Assembly (NCBI RefSeq): GCF_001653195.1
Contig: NZ_JXBB01000045.1
Location: forward strand, 62,001 to 126,000
Direction of reading: 5' to 3'
DNA: 64,000 nt
Origin: Hydrogenibacillus schlegelii
GTDB taxonomy: Bacteria > Bacillota > Bacilli > Thermicanales > DSM-22653
Part shown: one piece after another, positions 36,516 to 44,511 of the stretch
Layout: each line of letters begins with the position of its first letter
How positions within the stretch are numbered: position 1 is the first letter of the stretch
Translations under genes and position numbers: made by a program
The notes under the pieces: model-generated
Databases searched by the model: none
Seen by the model: only the letters and a program-made list of their open reading frames with translations
Told to the model about the DNA's origin: nothing

Positions 36516-38143
36516 CGGCGGTGGTGCGCGTCCGGCCGGCGGCCCGGCTGGCAGGGGTCATCCGGGTGCCGGGGGACAAGTCGATCTCCCATCGGGCGCT
36601 TCTCTTCTCGGCGCTCGCCGCGGGGCGGACGACGCTGGTCGGCCTCCAGGGCGGGGCGGACGTTCGGGCGACGGCGACGGCCCTTCGGGCGCTCGGCGTC
36701 CCGATCGTCCCGATCGAAGAAGCGCGGCGCGCTTCGACCGGTCAGGGGGCGGCGGATTGGGCCGGCGGCGCGATCGGCAGGTTCGGAACGATTTTGGCGG
36801 GCGGTTCGATCGCCGGGGCCGGCCCGCTCGCCGGGACGGGCGCGGCCGGGCGATCCGGGCGCCCGGGAGCGGCCGGCGTCCGCGTTCTCGGCGAGGGGCC
36901 CGGCGGGTGGTCGGCCGTCGTCGAAGGCGGCGGTCCGGAGGCGCTCCGGGAACCGATCGGGGTGATCGACACCGAAAATTCCGGGACGACGGCGCGGCTT
37001 CTTCTCGGGCTGCTTTCGTCGCGGCCGTTTTTTACCGCCTTAACCGGCGATGCGTCCCTCGTCCGCCGGCCGATGGAGCGGGTGGTCGAGCCGCTTCGGG
37101 CGATGGGCGCCCGGATCGACGGTCGGGACGGCGGCCGACGGCTCCCCCTCGCCGTCCGGGGCGGGTCGCTTCGCCCCCTTCGCTACCGCCTGCCGGTCGC
37201 AAGCGCTCAGGTAAAGTCGGCCCTCATCCTGGCGGGGCTGTTTGCCGACGGGGAGAGCGTGATTGAAGAGCCGACGGAAAGCCGGGACCACACGGAACGG
37301 CTCCTCGCGGCGTTTGCGCCGGGAGCGCTTCGGATCGAGGCGGAGGAAGGGGGCGGGCGAACGATCACCGTCCGACCGGTCGACCGGCTCCGGCCGGTCG
37401 ACCTCGCCGTCCCGGGGGATTTTTCGTCGGCGGCGTTTTTCTTTGCGCTCGCCGCGGCCCATCCGGACGCCGACATCGTCGTGGCCGGCGTCGGAGTGAA
37501 CCCGACCCGGACGGGGATGCTGGACGTTTTGCGGGCGATGGGCGCCGGCGTCGAGGTGCGTCCGTCCGGTGGTCCGGAGGCGGGATGGGAAGCGGACCAA
37601 CCGTCCGACGGGCGACTTTCCGGTGTCGAGGCGGGCGGGCCGGCCGGCGAACCGGTGGCGGACGTCCGGGTGACCGCCGGTCCCCTCGTCGGGACGGAGG
37701 TCGGCGGCGCCCTCGTCCCCCGGCTCATCGATGAACTCCCGGTGATCGCGGTGCTGGCGACGCAGGCGCGGGGGCGGACGGTGATCCGGGATGCGGCGGA
37801 ACTTCGGGTGAAAGAGACGGACCGGATCGCCCACGTCGTCGAAGGGCTCCGGGCGATGGGCGCCCGGGTCGAAGCGAGGGACGACGGGATGGTCATCGAA
37901 GGGCCGACGCCGCTCCGCCCGGCCCGGGTGCATGCCCGTGGCGACCACCGGCTGGCGATGGCCTTTGCCGTGGCGGGGCTCCTCGCCCGGCCGGACGGCG
38001 AGGGGGCGACGGAGATCGTCGGGGCGGAGGCGGTCCAGGTGTCGTATCCGGACTTTTTCGCCGACCTCGTCCGGCTGGGCGCCGCCGTCGAAGCGGTCGA
38101 CGCCGCTTTGGCGACGGATGCCGGCGAGGAAGCCGGCGCTTGA
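36512..38143 (+). CDS. aroA: EPSP synthase with two extra low-complexity insertions
   Basis: A 543-residue 3-phosphoshikimate 1-carboxyvinyltransferase; the family norm is about 430. Active-site motifs are intact: 'GDKSISHRALLFSALA', 'ENSGTTARLLLGLL', 'SAQVKSALILAGL', 'ESRDHTERLL', 'ELRVKETDRIA' and 'GDHRLAMAFAVAGLL'. The extra length lies in two Gly/Ala-rich inserts: one of about 50 residues after 'LRALGVPIVPIEEA' and one of about 30 after 'GAGVEVRPSG'. Both fall in loops between beta-alpha units, so activity is likely kept. GTG start overlaps the tyrA stop. Confidence 0.92.
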   Translation: MTAVVRVRPAARLAGVIRVPGDKSISHRALLFSALAAGRTTLVGLQGGADVRATATALRALGVPIVPIEEARRASTGQGAADWAGGAIGRFGTILAGGSIAGAGPLAGTGAAGRSGRPGAAGVRVLGEGPGGWSAVVEGGGPEALREPIGVIDTENSGTTARLLLGLLSSRPFFTALTGDASLVRRPMERVVEPLRAMGARIDGRDGGRRLPLAVRGGSLRPLRYRLPVASAQVKSALILAGLFADGESVIEEPTESRDHTERLLAAFAPGALRIEAEEGGGRTITVRPVDRLRPVDLAVPGDFSSAAFFFALAAAHPDADIVVAGVGVNPTRTGMLDVLRAMGAGVEVRPSGGPEAGWEADQPSDGRLSGVEAGGPAGEPVADVRVTAGPLVGTEVGGALVPRLIDELPVIAVLATQARGRTVIRDAAELRVKETDRIAHVVEGLRAMGARVEARDDGMVIEGPTPLRPARVHARGDHRLAMAFAVAGLLARPDGEGATEIVGAEAVQVSYPDFFADLVRLGAAVEAVDAALATDAGEEAGA

Positions 38144-38263
38144 GACGGCAAAAAGCGCGGGCCGGATCCGGCGCGGGCGTCGATTTCGGCGACAAGCCGC
38201 GGCAAAGCCGTAAAGCGATGAGGAAAACGGTAACGTTTGCAGTTATCGGTTTCTTGAAAGCGC

Positions 38264-38291
38264 TTGACGTCCGGGAGGTCGGCGGTATACT
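38264..38291 (+). promoter_or_regulatory. Sigma-A promoter in the aroA-38573 gap
   Basis: TTGACG (38264-38269), 16 bases, TATACT (38286-38291). The -35 is overlapped by TGAAAGCGCTTGAC (38254-38267), which resembles a CcpA cre box but with a mismatched right end. Confidence 0.65.
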
Positions 38292-38297
38292 TTAAAG

Positions 38298-38392
38298 ACA
38301 GGTATGGTTTCTCTCCACTCCTATCTTCACTTGGCGCCGGTCGGCTTCCGACGTCGGCGCAGCGCCCGCGAGATGCGCGGGCGCTTTTTTTT
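38298..38392 (+). ncRNA. Candidate small RNA or leader, about 95 nt
   Basis: A good promoter is followed after about 95 nt by a strong terminator with no start codon plus SD between them. The 5' half is pyrimidine-rich (TCTCTCCACTCC), then a strong hairpin GCGCCG-GTCGG-CTT-CCGAC-GT-CGGCGC (38333-38360), then the terminator. No known Rfam motif was recognised by eye. It could be a stand-alone sRNA or an attenuated leader for the gene at 38573. Confidence 0.5.
38361..38392 (+). terminator. Strong terminator of the candidate small RNA
   Basis: Stem AGCGCCCGCG/CGCGGGCGCT with a short loop followed by eight T. Confidence 0.9.
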
Positions 38393-38503
38393 GCCGCTTC
38401 CGCGTTGTGGCCGCCTCCCTCTCAGGTCGCCTCGCTTTTCGCCCGTCTCGGGCGAATCGCCCCTTCGGTCGCCGCCGGCATCGCCCGTTTTCGCCGGTTC
38501 GCG

Positions 38504-38532
38504 GCATATCGTCCCTTCGGCCGTCATAGGCA
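38504..38532 (+). promoter_or_regulatory. Sigma-E-like promoter for gene at 38573
   Basis: GCATATC (38504-38510), 14 bases, CATAGGCA (38525-38532). Same geometry as the element before the spoIIB-like gene. Sits 40 bases ahead of the next start. Confidence 0.45.
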
Positions 38533-38572
38533 TGAGGGGAAAAATCGTGCGTCGGCGGCGGGAGGCGGGAAG

Positions 38573-39739
38573 ATGCAGGCGGTCTGGGTGATCGGAACGC
38601 CTTGTGACGGGCCGCCGGACCGGCCGAATGCGGCGCCCGCGCGGGGCGCGAAAGCGGCCCTCGCGAAGGGCGCACAGGCGGTCGCTTCGGAGCGGGCGGA
38701 CGCCGCGGTCCGGGGAGAGGCGGGGATCGGCCTCTCGGGGGCGAAAGAAGCGGCGGCCCGGGCGGTGACAGAGAGCGGGATCCCGGAGACGGCGGAAACG
38801 GCTTTGAACGGTCGAGAAACGGCTTGGGAGGGAAGGGAGACCGTCGCCCTGGGAGGGGGCGTCGTCGCCTTTTCGATCGTAAACGGCCGGATCTACGACC
38901 TGGGCGGTGTCCTCGGGCGGGCGCAGGCGGAGCGGACGGTGGTGCTCCCGCCAAAGACGCGCCTTTGCCCGGGCCGGCTGTACGACGGGCCGCTCTGGGC
39001 GCGCGGCGACGACCCGGCGGCGTTCTTGGCCGGTCGGGCGGAGCCCCTCGGGCTTAAGGTCTACCGGGAAGCGATGGCCGGCCTCGCCCGGGAGGGTTAC
39101 ACGGCGTTCGTGGACTGGGTGCCGGTGTCGGCGCCGGAGGAGCTTCCGGCGGCGGTCCGGCAGGCGGCGGCCCGGCATGCCTTGAGTCCGTTCGATTTTA
39201 CGCTCAAACCGGTGATGGCGGCATCCAAGCTGTTCGGGCGTCGGGGAGAGCGGCTCATCCGGGCGCTTCGGGATCTCGGGCTCCTCGAGGCGGTCATCGC
39301 CGTCGATGCGCCCCCGCCGGGGGGGCGGTTTTTTCACGATCTTCGGGATCGGTTGGACGGTTTTCCGCTCCGGGTGACGCTCTTTTTGTTGGCGGAAGGG
39401 CGGGACGAGGCGGTTGACGGGGCGGCAGCGGACTGGTATCATGGACTCTGTAGCGCTGGAATTTATGTCCGGACGTTTTTTTTATCGGCGATCGGTCGAA
39501 CCGCCGGCGGTTGGCGCTGGAGCGGCCTCTACGGGCCGAAGGGGCGCCTCGCGCCGGGAGCTGATGCCGATTTTGCTCTCGTCCGGCCAGACGGGACGAC
39601 GGAAGTGTGGGTGCGGGGGATGGCCGATCCGGCGTCGCCGCTTCCGTTCGGGCGGGGCCGGTTTTTGAAGCCGCGGGCGACGTTTGCCCCGGAGGCGTTT
39701 CTCTGCGCCGGGCAACTCCGGCCGCGGATGGGCGTATAA
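38573..39739 (+). CDS. Amidohydrolase-like protein without metal ligands
   Basis: A 388-residue protein not recognised with certainty. The first ~95 residues are Ala/Gly-rich. From about residue 100 it reads like the composite fold of amidohydrolases: 'FSIVNGRIYDLGGVLG' and 'TVVLPPKTRLCPGRLYDG' at the front, and 'GPKGRLAPGADADFALVRPD' at the end, which is the usual closing beta-sandwich motif. The barrel part lacks the HxH and other His/Asp ligands, so it is probably not a standard metal hydrolase. It occupies the place of ypiA in the B. subtilis order and has a sigma-E-like promoter. ATG follows GGGAGGCGGGAAG. Confidence 0.55.
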   Translation: MQAVWVIGTPCDGPPDRPNAAPARGAKAALAKGAQAVASERADAAVRGEAGIGLSGAKEAAARAVTESGIPETAETALNGRETAWEGRETVALGGGVVAFSIVNGRIYDLGGVLGRAQAERTVVLPPKTRLCPGRLYDGPLWARGDDPAAFLAGRAEPLGLKVYREAMAGLAREGYTAFVDWVPVSAPEELPAAVRQAAARHALSPFDFTLKPVMAASKLFGRRGERLIRALRDLGLLEAVIAVDAPPPGGRFFHDLRDRLDGFPLRVTLFLLAEGRDEAVDGAAADWYHGLCSAGIYVRTFFLSAIGRTAGGWRWSGLYGPKGRLAPGADADFALVRPDGTTEVWVRGMADPASPLPFGRGRFLKPRATFAPEAFLCAGQLRPRMGV

Positions 39740-39776
39740 CCGTGCGGGCGACCGCGAAAGGGGAGCGTGGGACGCC

Positions 39777-40364
39777 TTGTGCGATCGGGAGCAGGAAATC
39801 ATCCGGGCGATCAAAGACGGCGAGGTCGAGCGGTTTGCGGATCTGATCCGCTGTTACGAGCCGCGGCTCCGGCAGTTTGTCCGGCAGTACCTCACCGCCT
39901 ATCGCCTGGAGGACCTCGTCGACGACATGGTGCAGGAGACGTTTCTCAAAGCGTTTCACAGCCTGCATGCGTTTCGGGACGACGAGGCGGCCTTTTCGAC
40001 GTGGTTGTTTACGATCGCACGGAACACCGTTCTGAGCGAGCTCCGGCGGAGCCGGCACCAGGACGTCGCCCTTGACGACCGGCTGAAGGAGCGGCTCCGA
40101 TCTCCGTTTCGACCGCCGGAGGAGACGATCATCGTCGGGGAGACGGCGGCGCTGGTCCGGCAGGCGATCATGGCGCTTCCGGAGCGGCAGCGCAAAGCCC
40201 TGGTGCTTCGGGAGTACGAGGAAATGGAGTACAGGGACATCGCCGACCGCCTGGGGCTTACGGTCAGTTCGGTCAAATCGCTCCTGTTCCGCGCCCGAAC
40301 GACGCTCAAGGAAAAGCTCGAACCGTACATACGCGACGGGCGGATGGAGGGAAGGCGGCGGTGA
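39777..40364 (+). CDS. ECF-type RNA polymerase sigma factor
   Basis: About 195 residues with sigma-2 ('RFADLIRCYEPRLRQFVRQY', 'LVDDMVQETFLKAFHSLHAF', 'FSTWLFTIARNTVLSELRR') and sigma-4 ('ALPERQRKALVLREYEEMEY', 'DIADRLGLTVSSVKSLLFRA'). No sigma-3, as in ECF factors of the RpoE/SigX type. The start is unsure: TTG 39777 with AAAGGGGAG upstream is favoured. Its stop overlaps the start of a two-helix membrane protein, a usual sigma/anti-sigma arrangement. Confidence 0.85.
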   Translation: MCDREQEIIRAIKDGEVERFADLIRCYEPRLRQFVRQYLTAYRLEDLVDDMVQETFLKAFHSLHAFRDDEAAFSTWLFTIARNTVLSELRRSRHQDVALDDRLKERLRSPFRPPEETIIVGETAALVRQAIMALPERQRKALVLREYEEMEYRDIADRLGLTVSSVKSLLFRARTTLKEKLEPYIRDGRMEGRRR

Positions 40365-40837
40365 ACGGCGGCCGGGCAGACAAAAGGGACCCCCGAGGCG
40401 GAGCGGAGGAGGCGCGGGTCGAGGCGATCATGGCCCGGGTGCGGGCGGAAGCCCGGTGGGCGTATCCCGATCACCCGGAGTCGATCGTTCGGCAGGCGCG
40501 AATCGTGGGGGTGCTCTTTTTCGTCTTGCTCGGCCTGGTGCTTCTTCTGGCCGTCGGCCTGATCCAAAAAGGCGCGCCGCCGGTGGAGCCGGCGCAAGGA
40601 GCGGAGCTCAAACCGCCGGTCGGCAGCGGGCCGCTCATGCACGCCCTGCTCGTCCAGGAGGCGCCGCCGGCGTTCCCGCCGGCAGCCTATCCGGGGGCGG
40701 TGGCCGCCGCGGGGGAACTCCTTCCGTACCACCCCTTCTGGCCGGCGATGACCGTCAACGGCACCCTCGTCTTCGGGCTCTTCGGCGGACTCGTGGTGCT
40801 TCTTTTTCTGCGATGGTGGTTCGGCCGTTCGGCATGA
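40361..40837 (+). CDS. Probable membrane anti-sigma factor
   Basis: A 158-residue protein with a charged cytoplasmic N-terminus (about 45 residues), membrane helix 'IVGVLFFVLLGLVLLLAVGL', a ~65-residue Pro/Ala-rich outer loop and a second helix 'LVFGLFGGLVVLLFLRWWF'. GTGA overlap with the ECF sigma gene suggests it restrains that sigma. There is no HxxxCxxC zinc anti-sigma motif, so the assignment rests on position and topology only. Confidence 0.6.
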   Translation: MNGGRADKRDPRGGAEEARVEAIMARVRAEARWAYPDHPESIVRQARIVGVLFFVLLGLVLLLAVGLIQKGAPPVEPAQGAELKPPVGSGPLMHALLVQEAPPAFPPAAYPGAVAAAGELLPYHPFWPAMTVNGTLVFGLFGGLVVLLFLRWWFGRSA

Positions 40838-40910
40838 GGCCGGTATAAGCGATCTGCGGGTTGGCAATGACTGGGGATGGACGAAGCCATCGCCCGAGGG
40901 GGTGCCGCCC

Positions 40911-41123
40911 GTGGAACCGAGAACTCCGGTGACGAACCCGCTGTACGGGGTGATGGCGGAGCTCGTTCTTGAAGAGGCGATCCGCCAGTACCACATCCGG
41001 CGGCTTCGGGAGGAGATCGACGCCGCGCTGGCCGCCCACGACCGAGGCCGGTTCATGGAGCTCGCGGCGGAGCTCGCCCGCCTGACGGAACCGGACGGGG
41101 AAAGGTCAAACCGGGGCGCATAA
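40911..41123 (+). CDS. IDEAL-domain protein, YpiB C-terminus only
   Basis: A 70-residue protein consisting almost wholly of the IDEAL domain ('IRQYHIRRLREEIDAALAAH', 'DRGRFMELAAELARL'). In B. subtilis this domain ends the longer YpiB, encoded at the same place before ypiF-qcrABC; here the N-terminal UPF0302 part is absent. The GTG at 40911 follows GAGGGGG; GTG 40902 overlaps that SD. Confidence 0.75.
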   Translation: MEPRTPVTNPLYGVMAELVLEEAIRQYHIRRLREEIDAALAAHDRGRFMELAAELARLTEPDGERSNRGA

Positions 41124-41143
41124 GGGCCGGAGCGGCCCTTTTT
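41124..41143 (+). terminator. Terminator after the IDEAL-domain gene
   Basis: Stem GGGCCG/CGGCCC with a 3-base loop and TTTTT, starting at the stop codon. Confidence 0.8.
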
Positions 41144-41188
41144 CCATTTTATGAATGGCCGGCGATGCGAAAGAGGGGGAAAAACGCG

Positions 41189-41599
41189 GTGCGATACGGT
41201 CCGGAGGACTGGGAAGCGTGGGCGGCGGCGCTGGCCTTCGTGGACAGCGCCCTGATCGGCGTGGCGGCGTTTCCGGTGGAACCGGACGTCGTCACGGCGG
41301 GACGAAGGCTTTGGACCCGGCTGGAGGCGCTCGGCCGCCTGGAGGCGTCGCTCCGGGGGCGACTGGCGCTTCTGCCCCCGGTGATCGAATACGGCCGGCT
41401 CCGGAAGGAAAGCATGGAATTTGAGGCGGTGCGGCGGGCGTTCCGCTATGTGTTTCTGGCCCCGCTCGACGAGGCGCTTCCCGGCGCTCGGACGGGGGAG
41501 GACGGCGCCTCCGGTCGCCTCATCGTTCTTCCGCCAAACGGAGACGAGCGGATGTGGTACAGGGTGATTGTGGATACGTGGCACGGCGGCGAATCGTGA
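41189..41599 (+). CDS. ypiF: YpiF-like DUF2487 protein
   Basis: About 136 residues beginning MRYGPEDWEAW, with 'FVDSALIGVAAFPVE', 'LLPPVIEYGRL', 'FRYVFLAPLDEALP' and 'ERMWYRVIVDTWH', in line with the DUF2487 family found upstream of qcrA in Bacillales. Function unknown, possibly linked to cytochrome bc assembly by location. The GTG at 41189 follows AGAGGGGGAAAAACGC; ATG 41165 is an alternative. Confidence 0.78.
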   Translation: MRYGPEDWEAWAAALAFVDSALIGVAAFPVEPDVVTAGRRLWTRLEALGRLEASLRGRLALLPPVIEYGRLRKESMEFEAVRRAFRYVFLAPLDEALPGARTGEDGASGRLIVLPPNGDERMWYRVIVDTWHGGES

Positions 41600-41649
41600 A
41601 CGTTTGTTGACAGATGGACGCCGCCGGGCGCCGGGGGCCGGGGGAATTC

Positions 41650-41679
41650 TTGACAGCGCTTTTACGCCTTGGCTATGAT
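41650..41679 (+). promoter_or_regulatory. Sigma-A promoter of the qcr operon
   Basis: TTGACA (41650-41655), 18 bases, TATGAT (41674-41679), leaving a leader of about 120 nt before qcrA. Confidence 0.8.
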
Positions 41680-41806
41680 GGCACTGGGCGTCGCCGCAAG
41701 ACGGAAATGGTCGTAAAATGGCGCGACTTTTGCGGCGCAAGGACCGATCGCGGCGCTTTTTTCAGGCGCCGGCTTGTGACGGACGGTGCAAAGGGGGCGA
41801 GATGGG

Positions 41807-42358
41807 ATGGCCGAGAGCGCGTCGCAACCGCATTTCGGGGCCCCGGACGATGCCGGGGGGGGCCGGGAGGGGGAGATCACCCGCCGGCAGTTTTTGACGT
41901 ACACGCTCATGGGGACGGGCGGATTTATGGCGTCCATGCTCCTCGTCCCGCCCCTCCGCATGGCGGTCGATCCGCTTCTCAAGGCGGGCGAGGAGAAGCC
42001 TTTCGTGCCGGTGGCCGACGTGAACGAGATCACCGACGAGCCGAAGCGGTTTGAATTCACCCTGAAGATCAACGACGCGTGGGTGAAAAACCAGGCGACG
42101 ACGTACTCCGCTTGGGTCTACAAAGAAGGGTCGGAGATCGTCGCCCTGTCGCCGATCTGCAAGCACCTCGGCTGCACGGTGAACTGGAACGCCAGCCCGG
42201 AGCACCCGAACATGTTCTACTGTCCGTGCCACGGGGGACTGTACACGAAAGACGGCATCAACGTCCCCGGTACGCCGCCGCGGGCCCCCCTCGACCTCTA
42301 TGAGGTCAAGGTCGAAGGCGGCAAGCTCTATCTCGGCCCGCTGATCCAGCGGACGTGA
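41807..42358 (+). CDS. qcrA: Menaquinol:cytochrome c reductase Rieske subunit
   Basis: A 183-residue membrane-anchored 2Fe-2S protein. N-terminal twin-Arg-like 'RRQFLTYTLMGTGGFMASML' precedes the hydrophobic anchor, suggesting Tat insertion. Rieske ligands: C118-K-H120 ('CKHLGC') and C139-P-C-H142 ('CPCHGG'), plus the disulfide cysteines. It passes electrons from menaquinol to the haem c of QcrC. The ATG at 41807 follows AAGGGGGCGAG. Confidence 0.96.
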   Translation: MAESASQPHFGAPDDAGGGREGEITRRQFLTYTLMGTGGFMASMLLVPPLRMAVDPLLKAGEEKPFVPVADVNEITDEPKRFEFTLKINDAWVKNQATTYSAWVYKEGSEIVALSPICKHLGCTVNWNASPEHPNMFYCPCHGGLYTKDGINVPGTPPRAPLDLYEVKVEGGKLYLGPLIQRT

Positions 42359-42374
42359 GGAGGGATGGACGTTG

Positions 42375-43043
42375 ATGCAAAGAATCTACAACTGGCTGGA
42401 CGAGCGGCTTGATCTTTCGCCGATTTGGCGGGACATCGCCGACCATGAGGTGCCGGAGCACGTCAACCCGGCGCACCATTTTTCGGCGTTCGTCTACTGT
42501 TTCGGAGGACTGACGTTTTTTACTATCGTCATCCAGATCCTGTCCGGGATGTTTTTGACCATGTACTATACCCCCGATATTGTAAACGCCTACAACAGCG
42601 TCAAATATTTGCAAACCGAAGTCGCCTTCGGCTACATCGTCCGGGGCATGCATCACTGGGGCGCGTCCGTCGTCATCGTCATGATGTTCCTGCATATGCT
42701 CCGGGTGTTCTTCACCGGCGCTTACAAGAAGCCTCGCGAGATGAACTGGGTCGTCGGCGTCCTCATCTTCGCCGTCGTCCTCGGCCTCGGCTTTACCGGC
42801 TATCTCCTCCCGTGGGACAACAAGGCGTATTTTGCGACAAAGGTCGGGCTGGAGATCGCCGAGACGGTGCCGATCGTCGGGCCGTATGTGAAGTCGTTCC
42901 TCGCCGGCGGCGACATCGTCGGCGCGGCGACGCTGGCCCGCTTTTTCGCCATCCACGTGTTTTTCCTGCCGGGGCTTTTGCTTTTGCTTCTGGCGATCCA
43001 CTTCATCCTCATCCGCCGGCAGGGCATCTCCGGTCCGCTGTGA
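42375..43043 (+). CDS. qcrB: Menaquinol:cytochrome c reductase cytochrome b subunit
   Basis: A 222-residue cytochrome b6-type protein with four membrane helices. Haem-ligand region 'RGMHHWGASVVIVMMFLHML' and later 'HVFFLPGLLLLLLAIHF'; 'GFTGYLLPWDNKAYFATKVG' is the quinone-site signature. Follows qcrA by 16 bases with GAGGAGGG ahead. Confidence 0.96.
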   Translation: MQRIYNWLDERLDLSPIWRDIADHEVPEHVNPAHHFSAFVYCFGGLTFFTIVIQILSGMFLTMYYTPDIVNAYNSVKYLQTEVAFGYIVRGMHHWGASVVIVMMFLHMLRVFFTGAYKKPREMNWVVGVLIFAVVLGLGFTGYLLPWDNKAYFATKVGLEIAETVPIVGPYVKSFLAGGDIVGAATLARFFAIHVFFLPGLLLLLLAIHFILIRRQGISGPL

Positions 43044-43308
43044 TCCCCTTCGCCCCCGGACGGGCGGTTGCGGCGCTCGCGTTCGGCTTCGCCCGATGGG
43101 GCGGCCAGATCGGAAGCGGGACTTTTATCCGGCGGTGCCGGGAGCGGCGCTCGTCGACGATTTCGTTTGTTAAGCGCCGACGGTCGGCACCGCCGAAGCG
43201 GCGCGGGCGGTCGGTCCGCCGAAGAGTACGGAACCTGCGGGGCCAAACCGCCGAAGGCGGTCCGGGGGAGAGGCAAACCGGACGGGAACGGGAAAAGGAG
43301 GAAAGGGC

Positions 43309-44100
43309 GTGGCAGGCGAGCGGCAGGACAAAGCGTCCGTGAAGTACGTGGGCGATTCCCGGATCCCGGTGCGGCGGGAGAAACGCCTCCCGAAGCCGTA
43401 CAGCGAGTATCCGGGGAAGACGGAGCCGTTTTTCCCGAACTTTCTTCTCAAAGAATGGATGGCGGCGGTCGTCTTTCTCGTCGGGTTCATGGCGCTCGTC
43501 ATTTCGCACCCGGCGCCGCTCGAGCCCCATGCGGCGGACCCGAACGATACGACGTACACTCCGATGCCGGACTGGTACTTTCTCTTCCTGTACCAGCTTC
43601 TCAAGTACATCCCCGGCAGCATGATCGTCCTCGGGACGGTGATCATCCCCGGGATCTTCAGCCTGCTCCTTTTGCTCGCGCCGTGGCTCGACCGGAGTCC
43701 GGAACGCCGTCCGTCCCGGCGGCCGGTGGCGACGGCCCTCATGCTGTTCGTCGTCGCGAGCATCGTCGTCCTGACCTACCAGGCGGTCGCGTCGCATAAG
43801 GCCCAGCAGGCGGAGGCGGCCGCCGCGACGCCGCCTCCGCCTCCGCCGCCGGCGGCGGAAGGGGCAGCCTTCGATCCGGAGCAGGCTTTTATTGCGAGCT
43901 GCGCGAGCTGCCACGGGCAGGATCTGAAAGGGACGCCGGCGGCGCCGAGCCTCGTCGGACTCAACCTTTCGGTCGACGAGGTGGTGGACATCATCACGAA
44001 CGGCCGGAAGGGCTCGATGGGCGTCATGCCGCCGGGGATGTTCCAGGGAACGGATGAGCAGAAAAAGCAGCTCGCCGAATGGGTGCTCTCCCATCAGTGA
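43309..44100 (+). CDS. qcrC: Menaquinol:cytochrome c reductase subunit IV-cytochrome c fusion
   Basis: 263 residues. An N-terminal subunit IV-like part ('YTPMPDWYFLFLYQLLKYIP' and three membrane helices) is fused to a C-terminal cytochrome c domain with C198-A-S-C201-H202 and the distal Met in 'MGVMPPGMF'. A Pro-rich hinge (eight prolines after 'AAATPP') links the parts. This fusion is the Bacillus-type QcrC. The 148 bp coding for the haem domain are almost identical to those of the next gene. GTG start with AAAGGAGGAAAGGGC. Confidence 0.95.
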   Translation: MAGERQDKASVKYVGDSRIPVRREKRLPKPYSEYPGKTEPFFPNFLLKEWMAAVVFLVGFMALVISHPAPLEPHAADPNDTTYTPMPDWYFLFLYQLLKYIPGSMIVLGTVIIPGIFSLLLLLAPWLDRSPERRPSRRPVATALMLFVVASIVVLTYQAVASHKAQQAEAAAATPPPPPPPAAEGAAFDPEQAFIASCASCHGQDLKGTPAAPSLVGLNLSVDEVVDIITNGRKGSMGVMPPGMFQGTDEQKKQLAEWVLSHQ

Positions 44101-44511
44101 GGCGCTCCCGGACCGGACCGTCGGCCCGCGGCCGATAGGACGGAAGCGGCCGGCGGCCGGGGCGTGGCGGCGCCGGCGCCGGAAAGGGGCGGGAAAGGTG
44201 AGTGGGGAATGACGCGAAAGCCGTTTTACTTCCTCATGCTCGGCGGGACGGTCCTCCTTCTTCTTCTCGTCTTTTTCGTCTACCTCCCGACGAAGGGGAA
44301 GGGGCCGTCGGCGGCGGAAGGCGAGACGGCGGCCAATTTTGACCCGCAGGCGGCCTTCCAGCAGAGCTGCGCGAGCTGCCACGGGCAGGATCTGAAAGGG
44401 ACGCCGGCGGCGCCGAGCCTCGTCGGGCTCAACCTTTCGGTCGATGAGGTGGTGGACATCATCACGAACGGCCGGAAGGGTTCGATGGGCGTCATGCCGC
44501 CGGGGATGTTC
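43896..44511 (+). repeat. 148-bp near-identical direct repeat in two cytochrome c genes
   Basis: 43896-44043 (in qcrC) and 44364-44511 (next gene) differ at only three of 148 positions, all silent third positions (GGA/GGG, GAC/GAT, GGC/GGT). The flanks are clearly different. Indicates recent duplication or gene conversion. Confidence 0.92.

Noticed and set aside
38254-38267. CcpA cre site TGAAAGCGCTTGAC
   Set aside because: The left half fits but the right half lacks the required pattern. Kept only as a remark, not a feature.
41700-41800. Attenuator hairpin in the qcr leader (GCGGCGC ... GCGGCGCTTTTTT)
   Set aside because: The two blocks are direct, not inverted, repeats, so they cannot form the stem despite the T-run.
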